Positions 12,550 to 23,659 of a stretch of 64,000 bases of DNA are shown piece by piece. Position numbers and translations under genes: made by a program. Numbering within the stretch: position 1 is the stretch's first letter; every line of letters begins with the position of its first letter. The DNA is from Zarea fungicola (taxonomy: Eukaryota > Ascomycota > Sordariomycetes > Hypocreales > Cordycipitaceae). The stretch covers positions 1 through 64,000 of the forward strand of contig FWCC01000079.1 in the NCBI GenBank assembly GCA_900169235.1. Reading direction: 5' to 3'. Below the pieces are notes generated by a model. The model saw only the letters and a program-made list of their open reading frames with translations, was not told the DNA's origin and ran no database searches.

Positions 12550-13136
12550 TCAGCCGTCGTCGCTGACCATTTCGATATCGTCGTCCTCGACCTCATCGTT
12601 TGTGTAATCATTGACTGACTCAATGGGCAGAAAGGCACTGACTGCATGGCCCTCTTTGGCGGTCAAAATGAGAGCGCGTGCCAGACGGATGGCTTCCTCC
12701 TCAGCTCTGCGTATGGTACCGCTCACTCGCACGACGCGAAACATACATGGCCTTCCATCCTTAACGGGAACATGATCCATGAGAGTAAGAGCCGCCCAGA
12801 GCATGCGGTAGTGGGCTCTATGACACCTGAAAATAACCGTCGATGTAGCCAAGGACAAGTATTTGACTGAGCGCGTCAGTTATGACGCGCCGTATGTAAA
12901 AGGGGGCAGCCAAGCTTCATACCTGACAAGTTTCCGCTAAGCGAGCCTAATCCATGGTCTCCAAATAACTGTGAGACTTCGTTGCGGACTGCCTTGAGTA
13001 GGATCCGGGAAGTAAGATTTTCAGTCGTAGGCTGATGCTGCACAACAAACGAAGGTACACCAGAATTTTTTTTGGCAGCAGAGTCTGGCGGGTATATTAT
13101 GTTGACCAGAAGATATCTTTCCTTAATTCGGACCAT
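12550..13136 (-). CDS. POP5: Ribonuclease P/MRP protein subunit POP5
   Basis: Exons 13136-12923 and 12866-12550 give about 176 aa, close to yeast Pop5 (173 aa). The start at 13136 is chosen because MVRIKERYLLVNI is the family's N-terminus; the open frame extends upstream but without conservation. The 56-nt intron joins SGNLS to VKYLSLATSTVIFRCHR, the conserved Rpp14/Pop5 core. The C-terminus is acidic. The protein is a core subunit of the RNase P (tRNA 5' maturation) and RNase MRP (rRNA processing) ribonucleoproteins. Its stop is only eight bases from the GPN2 stop, so the two convergent genes must overlap in their 3' UTRs. Confidence 0.93.
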
Positions 13137-13414
13137 CGTGCTGACCTCATATACCCGGCCAATTTGTGTTTTGTTGATGCGGAATAATTTTCCTGGTGAG
13201 ATTAAAATTGCAGCGCAAGGTTTTGGAAGCTCGACACACTGGATGTGAAGAGGTGGGGCGGCGCTGCCCGCCAGCTCCCAACTGTGGCCGGAACTCTCCA
13301 ACTCAACTACATGCCTTCTCGACAGTGGAAGCTACGAGGGTATCGGGATTCTAAATACTGAGAGTACTATCCCATTAATATCAAGTGTTAAATGCAAAGC
13401 CATACATAGTCAAG
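13137..13414. promoter_or_regulatory. Shared divergent promoter of POP5 and the cnxE homologue
   Basis: Start codons of opposite genes lie 278 bp apart. No recognisable binding site beyond general composition was seen. Confidence 0.55.
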
Positions 13415-15564
13415 ATGGATACTCCATTGACGGCAACAATCCTCATCGTTTCGACAACGGCTGCGCTACATCTGTCCACGGATGGTGCCGGTACCGTTCT
13501 CAGAGATGTCTTTAATGTTGATGGGGCCGGCAAATGGACAGTAACAGACCAGAAAATTGTTTCTGACAACGTTATTGATATACAAAAGCAAATTATGCAA
13601 TGGACAGATGGACCCGATGCGCCAAACGTTATCCTCACGACTGGCGGCACTGGGTTTGCTGTATCTGATTGCACTCCAGAGGTGCGGCCTATGGATGTGC
13701 AACTTCTACCGTCTTGAGATACTGATTTTAGCTATTATAGGCTGTAACCGCTTTACTGAACAAGCAGGCACCAGGCCTGGTTCATGCAATGCTCTCTACA
13801 TCGCTGGCCGTCACGCCTTGTAAGTCAACCAAGCCGGTACATGATTCAAGAGCTAACAATGCCCCAGTTGCCATGATGTCTCGCCCAGCAGCTGGTGTGA
13901 GAAACAAAACCGTCATAGCGACTTTGCCAGGCTCACCAAAGGGTGCAAAGGAAAATCTTCAGGCAATCATTAAGACACTGCCGCATGCCTGCCTGCAGGC
14001 TGCCGGCGCCAATTCACGACAGTTGCATGCCGGTGGAACCAAGAAGCTTGAGAAAGAGGCAGGAATCACTGGTAGCAGCAGAGAGTCTCATGATCACTCA
14101 CATTCGCATGATCATTCACACACGCATGATCACCATCATGACCACTATGGCCATGGCCACAGCCATGCAGCCGGTCACGGGCATGGTAAGCTGGTTCGCC
14201 ACACAATGGCAGCCTCCAACCCCCTGTCGAATGACCCCAGCCTGGGGCCAACCCGACGTCACCGAGAATCACCGTATCCTATGGTATCTGTGGATGATGC
14301 ACTTTCGATGATTGGCGAATTCACGCCCGAGCCAGAGATGATACGGCGCAAAGTCAACCAGGACATTATTGGCTCAGTACTGGCGGAAGAAGTCAAAGCA
14401 TGTGAAAATGTACCGGCATTCAGAGCTAGTATAGTCGATGGATATGCCGTTGTTGCGCCGCGAGATGGTAACTTGAAGGGTGTCTTCCCTGTTGTCGGCG
14501 TTTCTCATGCCGCGCCGGGCGAGATTGCTCCCCTGCAGGTGGGCCAACTTGCTAGAATAACTACCGGCGCACCGTTGCCTCCCGGTGCAACTGCCGTCAT
14601 CATGGTCGAGGACACCATTCTCAAGAGCATGACTGACGATGGCAAAGAAGAGAAAGAAGTGGAGATCCAGGCTGAAGGCGTCCAAGAGGGAGAAAACATT
14701 CGCGAAGTGGGCAGCGATGTCAAACAAGGCACCACGATCCTGAGCAAAGGCGAGCAAATCTGTGGCGTCGGTGGCGAAATTGGACTGTTGGCCTCTGTTG
14801 GTGTTGCAGAAGCGGCCGTCTATAAGAGACCAGTCGTTGGTATACTCTCGACTGGTGACGAGATTATCGAATACAATCGGCCCGGCGCGCTGAGACTGGG
14901 TGAGGTGCGTGACACTAACCGCATCACACTGATTTCGGCGGCGAGGGAGTGGGGGTTCGAAGTTGTTGATTTGGGCATTGCCAAGGACAAGTCCAATTCA
15001 CTCGAAGAGACTCTGCGAGCTGGGCTGCGTCAGGCAGACGTTTTAATCACCACGGGCGGCGTCTCCATGGGCGAATTGGATCTTCTCAAGCCAACCATTG
15101 AACGCTCGCTCGGCGGAACGATTCACTTTGGCCGGGTCGCCATGAAACCTGGCAAGCCAACCACATTTGCTACCGTGCCGGTCAAGGATAATGCTGGCCA
15201 GCGATTATCAAAAGTCATATTCTCGTTGCCTGGAAATCCTGCCTCTGCACTAGTGACTTTTCACCTTTTCGTGCTCCCGTCACTACACAAGCAGGCTGGT
15301 ATTTGGCCTGTCGGCCTCCCTCGAGTGCCCGTTGTGTTGGGCCACGACTTTGCCATGGATCCCCGTCCAGAGTATCATCGCGCTGTGGTCACGGTCGGTG
15401 CAGATGGCCAGCTGATGGCAAACAGTACTGGTGGACAGAGAAGCTCACGAGTCGGTAGCCTTCGCTCGGCAAATGCGTTGGTATGCATGCCAAGTGGCAA
15501 GGGAAAGCTAGAAAAAGGTTCCAAGGTTCAAGCACTAGTTATGAATACAGTTAGAAGTCTGTAA
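13415..15564 (+). CDS. cnxE: Molybdopterin biosynthesis fusion protein (MogA-MoeA, CnxE/gephyrin type)
   Basis: Exons 13415-13681, 13741-13819 and 13868-15564 give about 680 aa. The N-terminal MogA-like domain (about residues 1-165) holds LTTGGTGF and SRPAAG; it adenylylates molybdopterin. The MoeA-like domain (about 240-680) has DGYAV, TGAPLPPGA, STGDE and TTGGVSMGE, and inserts molybdate. Together they make the last steps of Moco synthesis needed by nitrate reductase, xanthine dehydrogenase and sulfite oxidase. The start is the first ATG in frame before the conserved LTATILIVST. Both introns have clear branch sites (TACTGAT, GCTAACA). Odd feature: the linker (about residues 190-222) is extremely His-rich, with repeated HDHSH/HDHH/HGHSH units. 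Confidence 0.95.
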
Positions 15565-15847
15565 AATTTTAGTCCGCTATGGTTAATGGACAAGCACGGC
15601 TTCAAAAAAAAATCATGTTGATATTTGAAACGATGCCTTGCTCGTTATTTATTGATCCTTGTGCTGATATACATATCGGATAACCCAAGGATATAGTAAT
15701 ACATCCAGAAAGCGTCTGCTTTCATGACCGATCTTTCCTAACGCCCGACCAAAATTGGTAGTCTAATGCAAATATTATCTCCATTCGTAACTTCGACTCG
15801 GACCGAATGGACTACTGATTCCATGTTGATAGACCCTCTCTGTATGC
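15565..15847. other. Convergent 3' regions of cnxE and VMA16
   Basis: AT-rich 3' UTR sequence lies between two converging stop codons. No gene is seen. Confidence 0.5.
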
Positions 15848-16675
15848 CTATTCCGCAACCATTTGGGGAGCCTTTTGTGCGACGAGTAGCCCAATGATGA
15901 GGCCAAAGAGACCGAGGACAGAGCTGAAAATCTCAATGACAAGGATCTTGATAAACCTGAAATATGATGTTAGCAGACGCAGTTTCACAGAAATTTTTTA
16001 AGTCCTCCTGTTCCATACAGTGAGCTATCTGCGGCATCGGCAAGAGCAGCACCGCTGCCATTGATTCCGACGGCCACGCCACAGATCAAGTTGCACATTC
16101 CGACGGTGAGGCCTGCCCAGAACAGAGCAAATCCGGTATAGTAAGTGTCGGCAGCATATAGCTCGGCGCCGCGTAAGCTGCCGAGTTTGGAAGTGAAGAC
16201 GATGGCCATGATGACGCCATAAATGGCGACGACTTCACAGAAAATGATGGAGATCAAGTTCTTGGTTCGAATTCGGGGGGCTTTGACGGCAGCGCCTAGA
16301 ATGGAAGATCCGGTAATCAGAATTCCCCTGCATGAATGCATAGTCAGCAATTAAGTATCAGCAGAGGGGATACCGCATTGGCCGTCGAGGGAGGGGAGGG
16401 CATCGCACCAAGCAGCGCCGACGACGGACAGGCCGATGCAGAGGGCAATGCCCAGATCAGCCCATGTGTATGGCGAAACAGATTCAAGGAAAGCTCCGAC
16501 GTTGAAGGATTCACCGCTGCCGGTAAAGAGCATATCTAGGCAACAATGTCAGCTACAGTGAAGCATAAATACAATCTTGGATCAACAAGCCAAATTCCAT
16601 CGGAGAGAAAGTCGTACATAATCCGACGAGGGTCAAAAACGACCCTAAGCCGCCATATCGATAGTAGGAGCCCAT
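15848..16675 (-). CDS. VMA16: V-type ATPase proteolipid subunit c''
   Basis: Four exons, 16675-16618, 16535-16409, 16327-16019 and 15956-15848, assemble about 200 aa. The first exon encodes [19 protein letters not shown], continuing with [41 protein letters not shown] and the [17 protein letters not shown] helix with the proton-carrying Glu are diagnostic of c'' rather than c or c'. The last exon gives [16 protein letters not shown] and a short tail. Five hydrophobic helices are expected. The protein is part of the membrane Vo rotor that acidifies vacuoles, Golgi and endosomes. All three introns are 62-82 nt. The start is the only ATG giving a normal-length first helix, but an upstream in-frame start cannot be excluded. 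Confidence 0.93.
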
Positions 16676-17024
16676 TGCGCCAGTTTCTTCGGTGTTGATG
16701 TGTGACGACAAGGGCGTTGCGTCGTTGCAGAGGGCATTCGCTTTGCAAGCTGTCGTAGCTCTAGTGAATCTGGCGCGACCACCTGGTTGTATTGCCGCAC
16801 AGGCACCTCTGGCTGCTCTCGTAGGCACCCACTTAAACTTGAGCGAGTGTCACATGATCAGGAGGCTACGGTTTGGGACAAGAGCAGTTGGGTTAGTCAG
16901 CAGGGCGAGCCTCTCGATAGACGAAGCATCATCGTGACTCTGGACCGGCAACTTGCGATTCAACAAAGTTCTGCTTTTGAAGGAAGCAAAACCAGCGACC
17001 ACAGGGCAACTTGAAACAGGTATT
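16676..17024. promoter_or_regulatory. Shared divergent promoter of VMA16 and TOA2
   Basis: Two divergent start codons lie 349 bp apart. The stretch is GC-balanced and no specific motif was identified. Confidence 0.55.
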
Positions 17025-17546
17025 ATGGCAAGCGGTTCACAGTCTTTCTATGAGCTGTATCGGAGGAGCAGGTACTGAGAACTCCTGCCTGCGACTGGGA
17101 GCAACCTGATGGCTAACCAAAGCAGCATCGGCCTTGCGCTGACGGATACTCTCGATGACCTCATCAGCGAGTCCCGCATCCATCCACAGCTGGCTATGAA
17201 GATTCTGGGCAACTTTGATCAGGCCATCACGGAAGCGTTGCAGAAGAATGTGCGAAGTCGATTGCAATTCAAGGTGAGTAGCGCTAGCCTTCCTCCCCCG
17301 CCGACCTTTGACCTGGACCTGTGTCGAGGGTTGTCAAGGGTGGCAAAGGGTGAGACGCATCTTTGCTAACCAACGTTTTTTTCTACTATTTAGGGAAGCC
17401 TCGATACTTATCGACTCTGCGACGAAGTGTGGACATTCCTTATCAAGAATGTCACATTCAAGATGGACAACGGGACCCAGACGGTACAGGCAGACAAGGT
17501 CAAGATTGTTAGCTGCAATGCCAAGCGACCTGGCGAAGGGCCATAG
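17025..17546 (+). CDS. TOA2: Transcription initiation factor IIA small (gamma) subunit
   Basis: Three exons, 17025-17071, 17126-17273 and 17394-17546, give about 115 aa, the usual size for TFIIA-gamma. The first splice forms [20 protein letters not shown], the near-invariant N-terminal helix region. The second joins LQFK to [15 protein letters not shown], and the protein ends in [12 protein letters not shown] plus a short tail, the C-terminal beta-barrel strand. The protein forms TFIIA with TOA1 and stabilises TBP on the TATA box. The first intron's acceptor was placed at AAGCAG because the alternative AAAG would insert an extra Ser into the conserved RRSSIG. Confidence 0.95.
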
Positions 17547-18037
17547 CTTCCTGGAAATGGTGGCATATCCCTTCCAGAATATGCAAGCCCGCCAAAACAA
17601 AATAAAAAATTGGCAAGCTTTTTCTTTGAATGCATTTTATATGGCGTTGTTTATTATTATTGGAACTTCGGGAATGGCGCAAGCAATTTATTTGGAAGAT
17701 ATGGCTTGCAAGCAGGATTATAAGAAACGACTTTGTTGATTTGATTTACTGGTATAGAAAAACACTAAAAACTAATTGAATTGAATTTAATTCACTTTTG
17801 GCGACGTAATCTCAATCTGTAGCCGGGGCGTCGCAATGCACCCACGAATCATGAAGGTGCTGATCCGTTTCCGTCCGCTTTAATTCAATGAAACTCTCCT
17901 GCGAAAGGACGCTAGAACCCACCAACAAGCCTGCACATCCCACTTCCGGCCCCTATTTCGGCCGCCATTTTTCTTGGCAGAGCAATCCTCGGCAGAGAAG
18001 GTCACCTGGCACAGCCCGGGCGGGAGCAATCGTTGAA
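17547..18037. other. Intergenic region between TOA2 and the TMEM42-like gene
   Basis: It holds AT-rich 3' UTR sequence of TOA2, then the presumed promoter of the next gene. An in-frame ATG at 17888 could extend the next protein by 50 residues, but that extension looks unconserved. No other gene is seen. Confidence 0.5.
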
Positions 18038-19055
18038 ATGGACAAGGTAGACATGGTTCGACAACGTCGCAAGCCAACTTTAGATACGGCTACAGGCGTC
18101 CGGCCCGATACGCAGTCGGACACACGCCAGAAACACAACATGTCAGCGAACCAGTCCTCCGGTTCTAACTCGGCCGAGTCGGGGCAATGGAGTACACGCT
18201 CGCAATGGATCTTCTTTGCACTTGCCAGTGGTATCTGCGCGGCGGCCAACGGTGCCTTTGCGAAGCTGTAAGCTCTCTCTATATCTCCAAGTCAGCAAAT
18301 CTAGCCTTGCTCTTCCGTGTTTTGTGCGTCATTGGTGTTGGGAGCCTTTGTTTCTTCATCTTTGATTACCTCTTCATCACCTGAACTTGCTATGACGCTC
18401 ACCATGTTTCCTTGAACTAACTCATCGACTCACAGAACAACAACAGAGCTCACAACGACTCTATCAAATGCCATTGCAAACGGAATTGGATTGTCAGACT
18501 ACCAGGATATTGTCGACTATGCAGTTCGCGCTGTACGTATAATGTGATATTCCATCCGCCCAAAGACTTCGAAACTAATTTCTTTTTGAAACAGATCTTC
18601 TTCGTATTGAACCTTATCTTTAACGGTATCGTAAGTACTGAAAGAAAAAATAAAGAAGAAACCTACTTCAGCCCCTGTCAAGAGATACATGAGCAGCCTT
18701 TTTTTAACCTTGTTTTCAGATGTGGTCATTGTTCACCACAGCCCTGGCTAGAGGGACATCCGCCACGCAGGTCTCCATCATGAACACATCCACCAATTTT
18801 ATGGTCACTGCCTTCCTAGGGATGGCCATCTTCTCCGAGAAGCTACCACCCCTGTGGTGGGCTGGTGCCTCACTTCTTGTGGTCGGTAATGTCATCACGG
18901 GGCGTAAGAATGACGGCGACGAATCGGCACCAACAGCTGCCACCGTGGAGGCGGAGCCGTTAATTCCCCTAGGTGCTGACGCTGAAGGCTCAGCCGCCGC
19001 GCAGGCCAATTACAAGGACGACTCGGATTCAGATGTGCCAGATCTTCCAATGTGA
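18038..19055 (+). CDS. TMEM42-like small multidrug/DMT-fold membrane protein
   Basis: Exons 18038-18267, 18436-18532, 18595-18630 and 18720-19055 give about 232 aa. The third exon is only 36 nt (IFFVLNLIFNGI). A polar N-terminus precedes four hydrophobic segments: WIFFALASGICAAANGAFA, IFFVLNLIFNGIMWSLF, a Ser/Thr-rich TSTNFMVTAFLGMAIF, and LWWAGASLLVVGNVI. The arrangement matches the TMEM42/EamA-related half-transporter fold. The C-terminal tail is acidic. Substrate and location are unknown. The start is uncertain: ATGs at 17888, 18038, 18053 and 18140 are all in frame; 18038 is a compromise. Confidence 0.8.
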
Positions 19056-19208
19056 CGAATTCAAAAATAGATAGATTTATAACTCTGTATAGTAGTTGCA
19101 GATTGGGTAGCCCCGCCAAGGCTACATATATATTTCAGTTTTCAAGTACATTAATCGTGCAATATTGCTTGGTTTGGAGAAGGTACGTATGCGCAGTAGT
19201 GAGTAAAT

Positions 19209-21830
19209 TCAAGACGAACGCCTCTCCAGTTCCAGGCCGTCATCACCTACGTCCTCGTCACCGTCCAAGATGACACCGCCACGAGGCCGGGATCGTTCGT
19301 CGTCATATTGACTGCTAAGCCGGATCCTGCCGCCAGAAACGGCCCGTATGCGATCTGATATCCAAGTGCCAGCCCGTCGAAAAGCACCCCAAAGCTGCTC
19401 CTGCCCCTCTACAACATGTTGATCGTCCTTGGGGTTCTCTTCAGCTTCAACCTTGAATTGGTACTTGAGACAGTCCTTTATTGTGACCAGGCCAGTCAAT
19501 TTACCGTGGTATTCGATGAGGATAACACGGGGGCCAATCTTGCGAAACAGTTCCATGACCGTCTCGAGCGGAAGACGTGGGTGCGCAGTGACAGGCGTGG
19601 CGTCGACATAACGACTGAAGTCAAGAGTAGCGGACGACATAGAATCTATGTTAACTGTGACCGTCGGGGTGATTGGCGTCATAGATTGGATTGGAGGCGG
19701 AGGCGTAAAGAGGCATCGTGCAGACGAGCTGATAGGCCGTTCCCGACGAATTCGGTCAATCGCATACCGCAGCTCCGTTCTACCAATATAGCCAACCAAA
19801 GTTTTGTTGTGGTTGTCGGTAACAATGGGGAATCCCTGGTATTTATCCTCTGACAGGAGCTGTTCCAAGTCATCCAAGGTTAGGCCGTTCACGGGAAGTG
19901 ACACAACTGAAGAGCGCATAACCTGGGAGACAGGAACGCCAAAGTTGTGGTCTTCCTTATTATCCAAGAATGGAAACCCGTTAAACCAAATCATGCGATC
20001 CGCAATGCCTCCTTTGCCAAACAGCTCACCGACGACTTTGGTGACGCCAACAACAATCATGGTCGGCAGGATGTAGGTCAAGGCACCGGTCAGCTCAAAC
20101 ATGATAACGACGACAGTGACAGTAATGTGCATAATGCCACTTAGTGCCGCAGCCGCGCCCAAGAATGCGTACGTGCCTGGTGTGATGCAGGGCTCATCAG
20201 GCTTGCACGCGGCAAAGAAGACGCTCGATGGGTTCGCCTCGTAAATGGCCTGTACAATGATGCCGACAGTTCGGCCAAAGGAAGCGCCAATAGCCATCGA
20301 CGGAACAAAGATGCCCGCAGGTACCTTGCATCCGTATGAAATGATAACGAGAAATATTCTCAAAACAGTAGCAATGATGAGAGACATGATATTCCAAAAG
20401 CGCTTGTCAGGGTTGCAAAGACCGTGGTAGTCTTCACCCCCTTCACACTCCAGAAAGAGAATTTCCATGCTCTCAGTCATGTCGATGCGCAAAAATGCAT
20501 TGGGGTACGCAATTAGAGCGGTTCCAGCAGCCAGCAAGGTTGCCTCCAGAATCGCATATTTGCTGAGATATTTCTTTCTAAATGATTGCGCTCGCAGATT
20601 CCATTTAATGACAAACGCACCGTAGAGACCTCCAAAGATGCCGATGATGATGTAAAAGATGATTTCAAAAAAGTGCCAGTCGCGGTCATACTTGACTTGG
20701 AACATGACAAGCTGACCTGTTCGGAAAGGGTTCATTGCCGAAAGCACAGCCGTCGCGACCAAGGCACAAAAGTAGCTGCGCCACATGGTTTTGAGAGGAA
20801 AATAGCTGGACATTTCCTCGAGGGAGAAAAGAACACCTCCGATTGGGCTGCCAAAGGCGACGGCAACACCGGCAGCAGCGCATGCACTGAGGATCTCCCG
20901 GGTCTTGGAGGCATTGTTCTTGTATTTTTGAAACAGTCGTGAAATGACGTTGCCCGTGCAGACGGCATAGTGCACGCTAGGACCTTCTTTCCCAACAGAG
21001 AGGCCGGACGCAATAGCGAGGGGGAGGCATATGGATTTGATGAGGAGGGTCCAAGGGCCAAGAAAGCCTTTCATAACAAAGCCAGCGATGATGCACTTGA
21101 TTTCTGAGATGCCGGACCCAGCAGCATATGGGGCGAATGATCGCACCAGAGTCGCAGAAACAAAGGCAAATGTCGTCTATTTGCTAATTAGTATACATTG
21201 AGGCCGGGAAGAAGAAATAGAAACTGGGTTCTGATTTACCGCAAACACTAGGTAAACAAAGTAATTCAGCGGTGCGAAGCCGGTCCATCTATGCCAAGCG
21301 GCGCAGCCTGTCTAAAGTTAGTATAGGGAATCGCCTTGGGCATTGCCAACCAAGAGAGGCATACCGTTGTCTTCTCCCCAGCAGCAAAAGTTTTCATTCA
21401 GATAAAAGGCAGTCGTGCAGTGTCCGACCTTGATATCGGATAGCCATTCGGTGGCAATGTTGAGAAAAGCGGCATTAAGTCCAATCGCTGCACCGATGAT
21501 AGTGATGACAATCCAGCCCTGGGCGGCATCGAAGGATGCTGACACTCGATATCGCCAGCTTGCCTGTCCCTGACCGTAGAGGCCGGCCGCGCGCCGTTGC
21601 TTTGATTTTCGTCTCGCTTGCTCACGGGCGGCATCCTGCACCCAGTCTATCGTCGTAAAATCCTCGTATCGTTTAATCTCGGCAATCTCTTCCTCGATTT
21701 GCACTTGTGCCGGGATGCTTGCATTCCCTTCCTCTTCGATGTCTGCGTGCGACACGGCAAACGAGAGTCTGGAGGTGATTGACGACCGCCGCGCCGCTCC
21801 GGGGCGAAATGATGTTGTCTGGGAGGTCAT
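19209..21830 (-). CDS. CLC-family voltage-gated chloride channel / Cl-/H+ exchanger
   Basis: Exons 21830-21365, 21307-21240 and 21176-19209 give about 833 aa. The cytosolic N-terminus contains YEDFTTIDWVQD, like the CLC-3/5 and yeast Gef1 branch. The selectivity elements GSGISEIK, GKEGPSVH (gating glutamate present) and AGIFVPSMAIGASFGR are intact. The second 'proton' glutamate region GGVLFSLEEMSSYF is also present, so an exchanger in endosomal or Golgi membranes is more likely than a plasma-membrane channel. Two C-terminal CBS domains follow (around VMRSSVVSLPVNGLTLDDL and the segment ending ITGLVTIKDCLKYQ-like). Both introns are small; the second carries a TACTAAT branch site. Confidence 0.93.
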
Positions 21831-22545
21831 CTTCTGCGAGACTCGCTCATCATTGTTGCGGGGTTACCTCTAACAGCTGCGGCGAGGTTTGGTATTGGTG
21901 GGCTTCGATCTGGAAAACCTCTGGCAGGTTGGGGATTTATCGCTTGGTGGGATATTCGTAGATGCTTTTTGCGGAGGATTGTCGAGTCTGTAGCGAGAAG
22001 GTTTAATTTAGGACAGCTAGATGACTTTCCGAGCTATTTTGTACCTGTTATATCGAGCCAGGGAGCTTGCGCAAGTACAGGGGTTTTCCAGCGTAAAGAC
22101 AGTGGCCAGAGTTGAGCGCCACATGGAGGGTCCACTGCGCTCGCCCACTGTAGGTACCTAGGTAGGTACCTGGTAACTACTAACCTAGTAGGTAAGTACC
22201 TTAGTACCTACCTAGGTAGGCGGCCTAGGTTAGCATAAGTACCTAGTCAGGCACCTTACACACTTATTTTAGTGGCTAATATCGGCCGGAGATGCAGTGG
22301 CGCGTAAAGTGCTTCAACCCTCCTCGCTCTACTCGTCGCGTCTTCCTTCTCGCCCACCAAATCATCTCCCCTCCATCCGCGACGTATTCAAGTCTAGTAA
22401 GAGCGTCAACGAGTCAACCAAGACGATTTAAACGAATTCTACATCCACTATTAGCGCACTCTCATATCGATCTATACTAAAAGATATCTGCAACGCCTCA
22501 TTACCCTCGATATACTCCCAGCCAGCTCTCCAGTTCCGGCACATT
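21831..22545. promoter_or_regulatory. Shared divergent region of the CLC gene and the DPB3-like gene
   Basis: The 715 bp separates two divergent starts. It contains a block (about 22150-22256) built from TAGGTA/TACCTA words, listed separately. The remainder is ordinary and shows no gene. Confidence 0.55.
22150..22256. repeat. TAGGTA/TACCTA palindromic cluster
   Basis: Within about 105 bp the words TACCTA, CCTAGG and TAGGTA recur roughly a dozen times. A perfect 15-bp inverted repeat has arms at 22155-22169 and 22204-22218. Shorter examples of the same word occur at 28924-28936 and as a CCTA tract at 52819-52842. Confidence 0.85.
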
Positions 22546-23307
22546 ATGCCGTACAATACAACCGCCATACCGCCGCGCAAGGAGCCTACTGGGCAGACCC
22601 AGCTGCCCTGTGTGTTTAAATGCAGCGACGAGCCTGAAACAGTCTGCTAATCACATCACTCTGCAGTGTCGCGCGTCAAGAAAATTATAAGCCAAGACCC
22701 TGATGTTGCCATGTGCTCCAACAACGCCGCTTTTGTCATAACATTGGCAGCCGTAAGCTTCCTCCGCCAACTAGCATTCTTGGGCTGTGATTCTTTTTAA
22801 CAAAAAAATGCAGGAAATGTTTATACAGCACCTTGCAGGCGAATCACACAATCAAGCCAGGCTCGACAAGAAGCCACGAAAGAACGTCCAGTACAAAGAT
22901 GTTGGTGAGTCTCCTGCAATGTAGAGACTGAAGTGCGTATAGCATGACGACTAATTCTATATTTATTGATAGCTAGCGCTATTTCTCATCAAGATAATCT
23001 AGAGTTTTTGGAAGACACCGTTCCAAAGACAATTCCCTACAAGTTAGCCATGGCTAAGGCGAAGACCATCCAGGCCCAACTGCGCGGTGAAAACGTTACT
23101 GCGGACGAGGGCCTCCAGTCTATGCAACAGCCAGCCCGTACAAACGGAGACAGCACCGTAGCGCCAGCTGAAGAAGTTGATGGCTTCGAGACTCTGTTGC
23201 GGATAGACGACAGACCAGACGACCCAAACGAGCAGCTGGAGCTGGAGATGAGACAAGCAGCAGCAGAGCCAGAGCCAACGGAGAACGTCATCGGCATGAG
23301 TGGCTAG
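22546..23307 (+). CDS. Histone-fold subunit of DNA polymerase epsilon (DPB3/POLE4-like)
   Basis: Exons 22546-22609, 22667-22752, 22814-22904 and 22973-23307 give about 191 aa. The assembled fold reads LSRVKKIISQDPDV, then NNAAFVITLAAEMFIQHLAG, then KNVQYKDVASAISHQDNLEFLEDTVPKT, a CBF/NF-Y-type histone fold with the LEFL-D-xPKT ending seen in the polymerase epsilon subunit C family. The C-terminal third is acidic, Gln/Glu-rich and probably disordered. It would pair with a DPB4-like partner in replication and heterochromatin maintenance. A CHRAC-type assignment is the main alternative. Confidence 0.85.
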
Positions 23308-23659
23308 TTTGCACGCATCGAAGAACCGGTTCGTCAACGTTTGGAGGACTGGCGGGAATGGGAAAGCGAGCCGCTCGGCACATTTACCACTTACGAACCA
23401 GGGGAGTAGTCTCCAAGGTTTTTTTTTCTCTTCTTTTTTTTTCCTTTCCACGTGCACCAAGATGCCTGGTGGAGTTAACAAGTACATCCAACTCGAGTAG
23501 CAGTTTTTGCATGTTTTTCGTTCATGCACACTGAGATAGACCAGTAATCCGAGAAGACCCAAAAATATTAGCTTATTGCCTAACCAAACCATATGCACCT
23601 GCTATGGGAAGAGCCGTCAAATCAAACCAAGCCCAAAAGATTCACCCGATTTGCGCCGT
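23308..23659. other. Convergent 3' regions of the DPB3-like gene and LEA1
   Basis: Contains a long pyrimidine run near 23419-23450 and no credible gene. Confidence 0.5.

Noticed and set aside
13137..13301. 55-residue N-terminal extension of POP5
   Set aside because: Not conserved in the family; POP5 proteins start at the MVR-K-RY motif.
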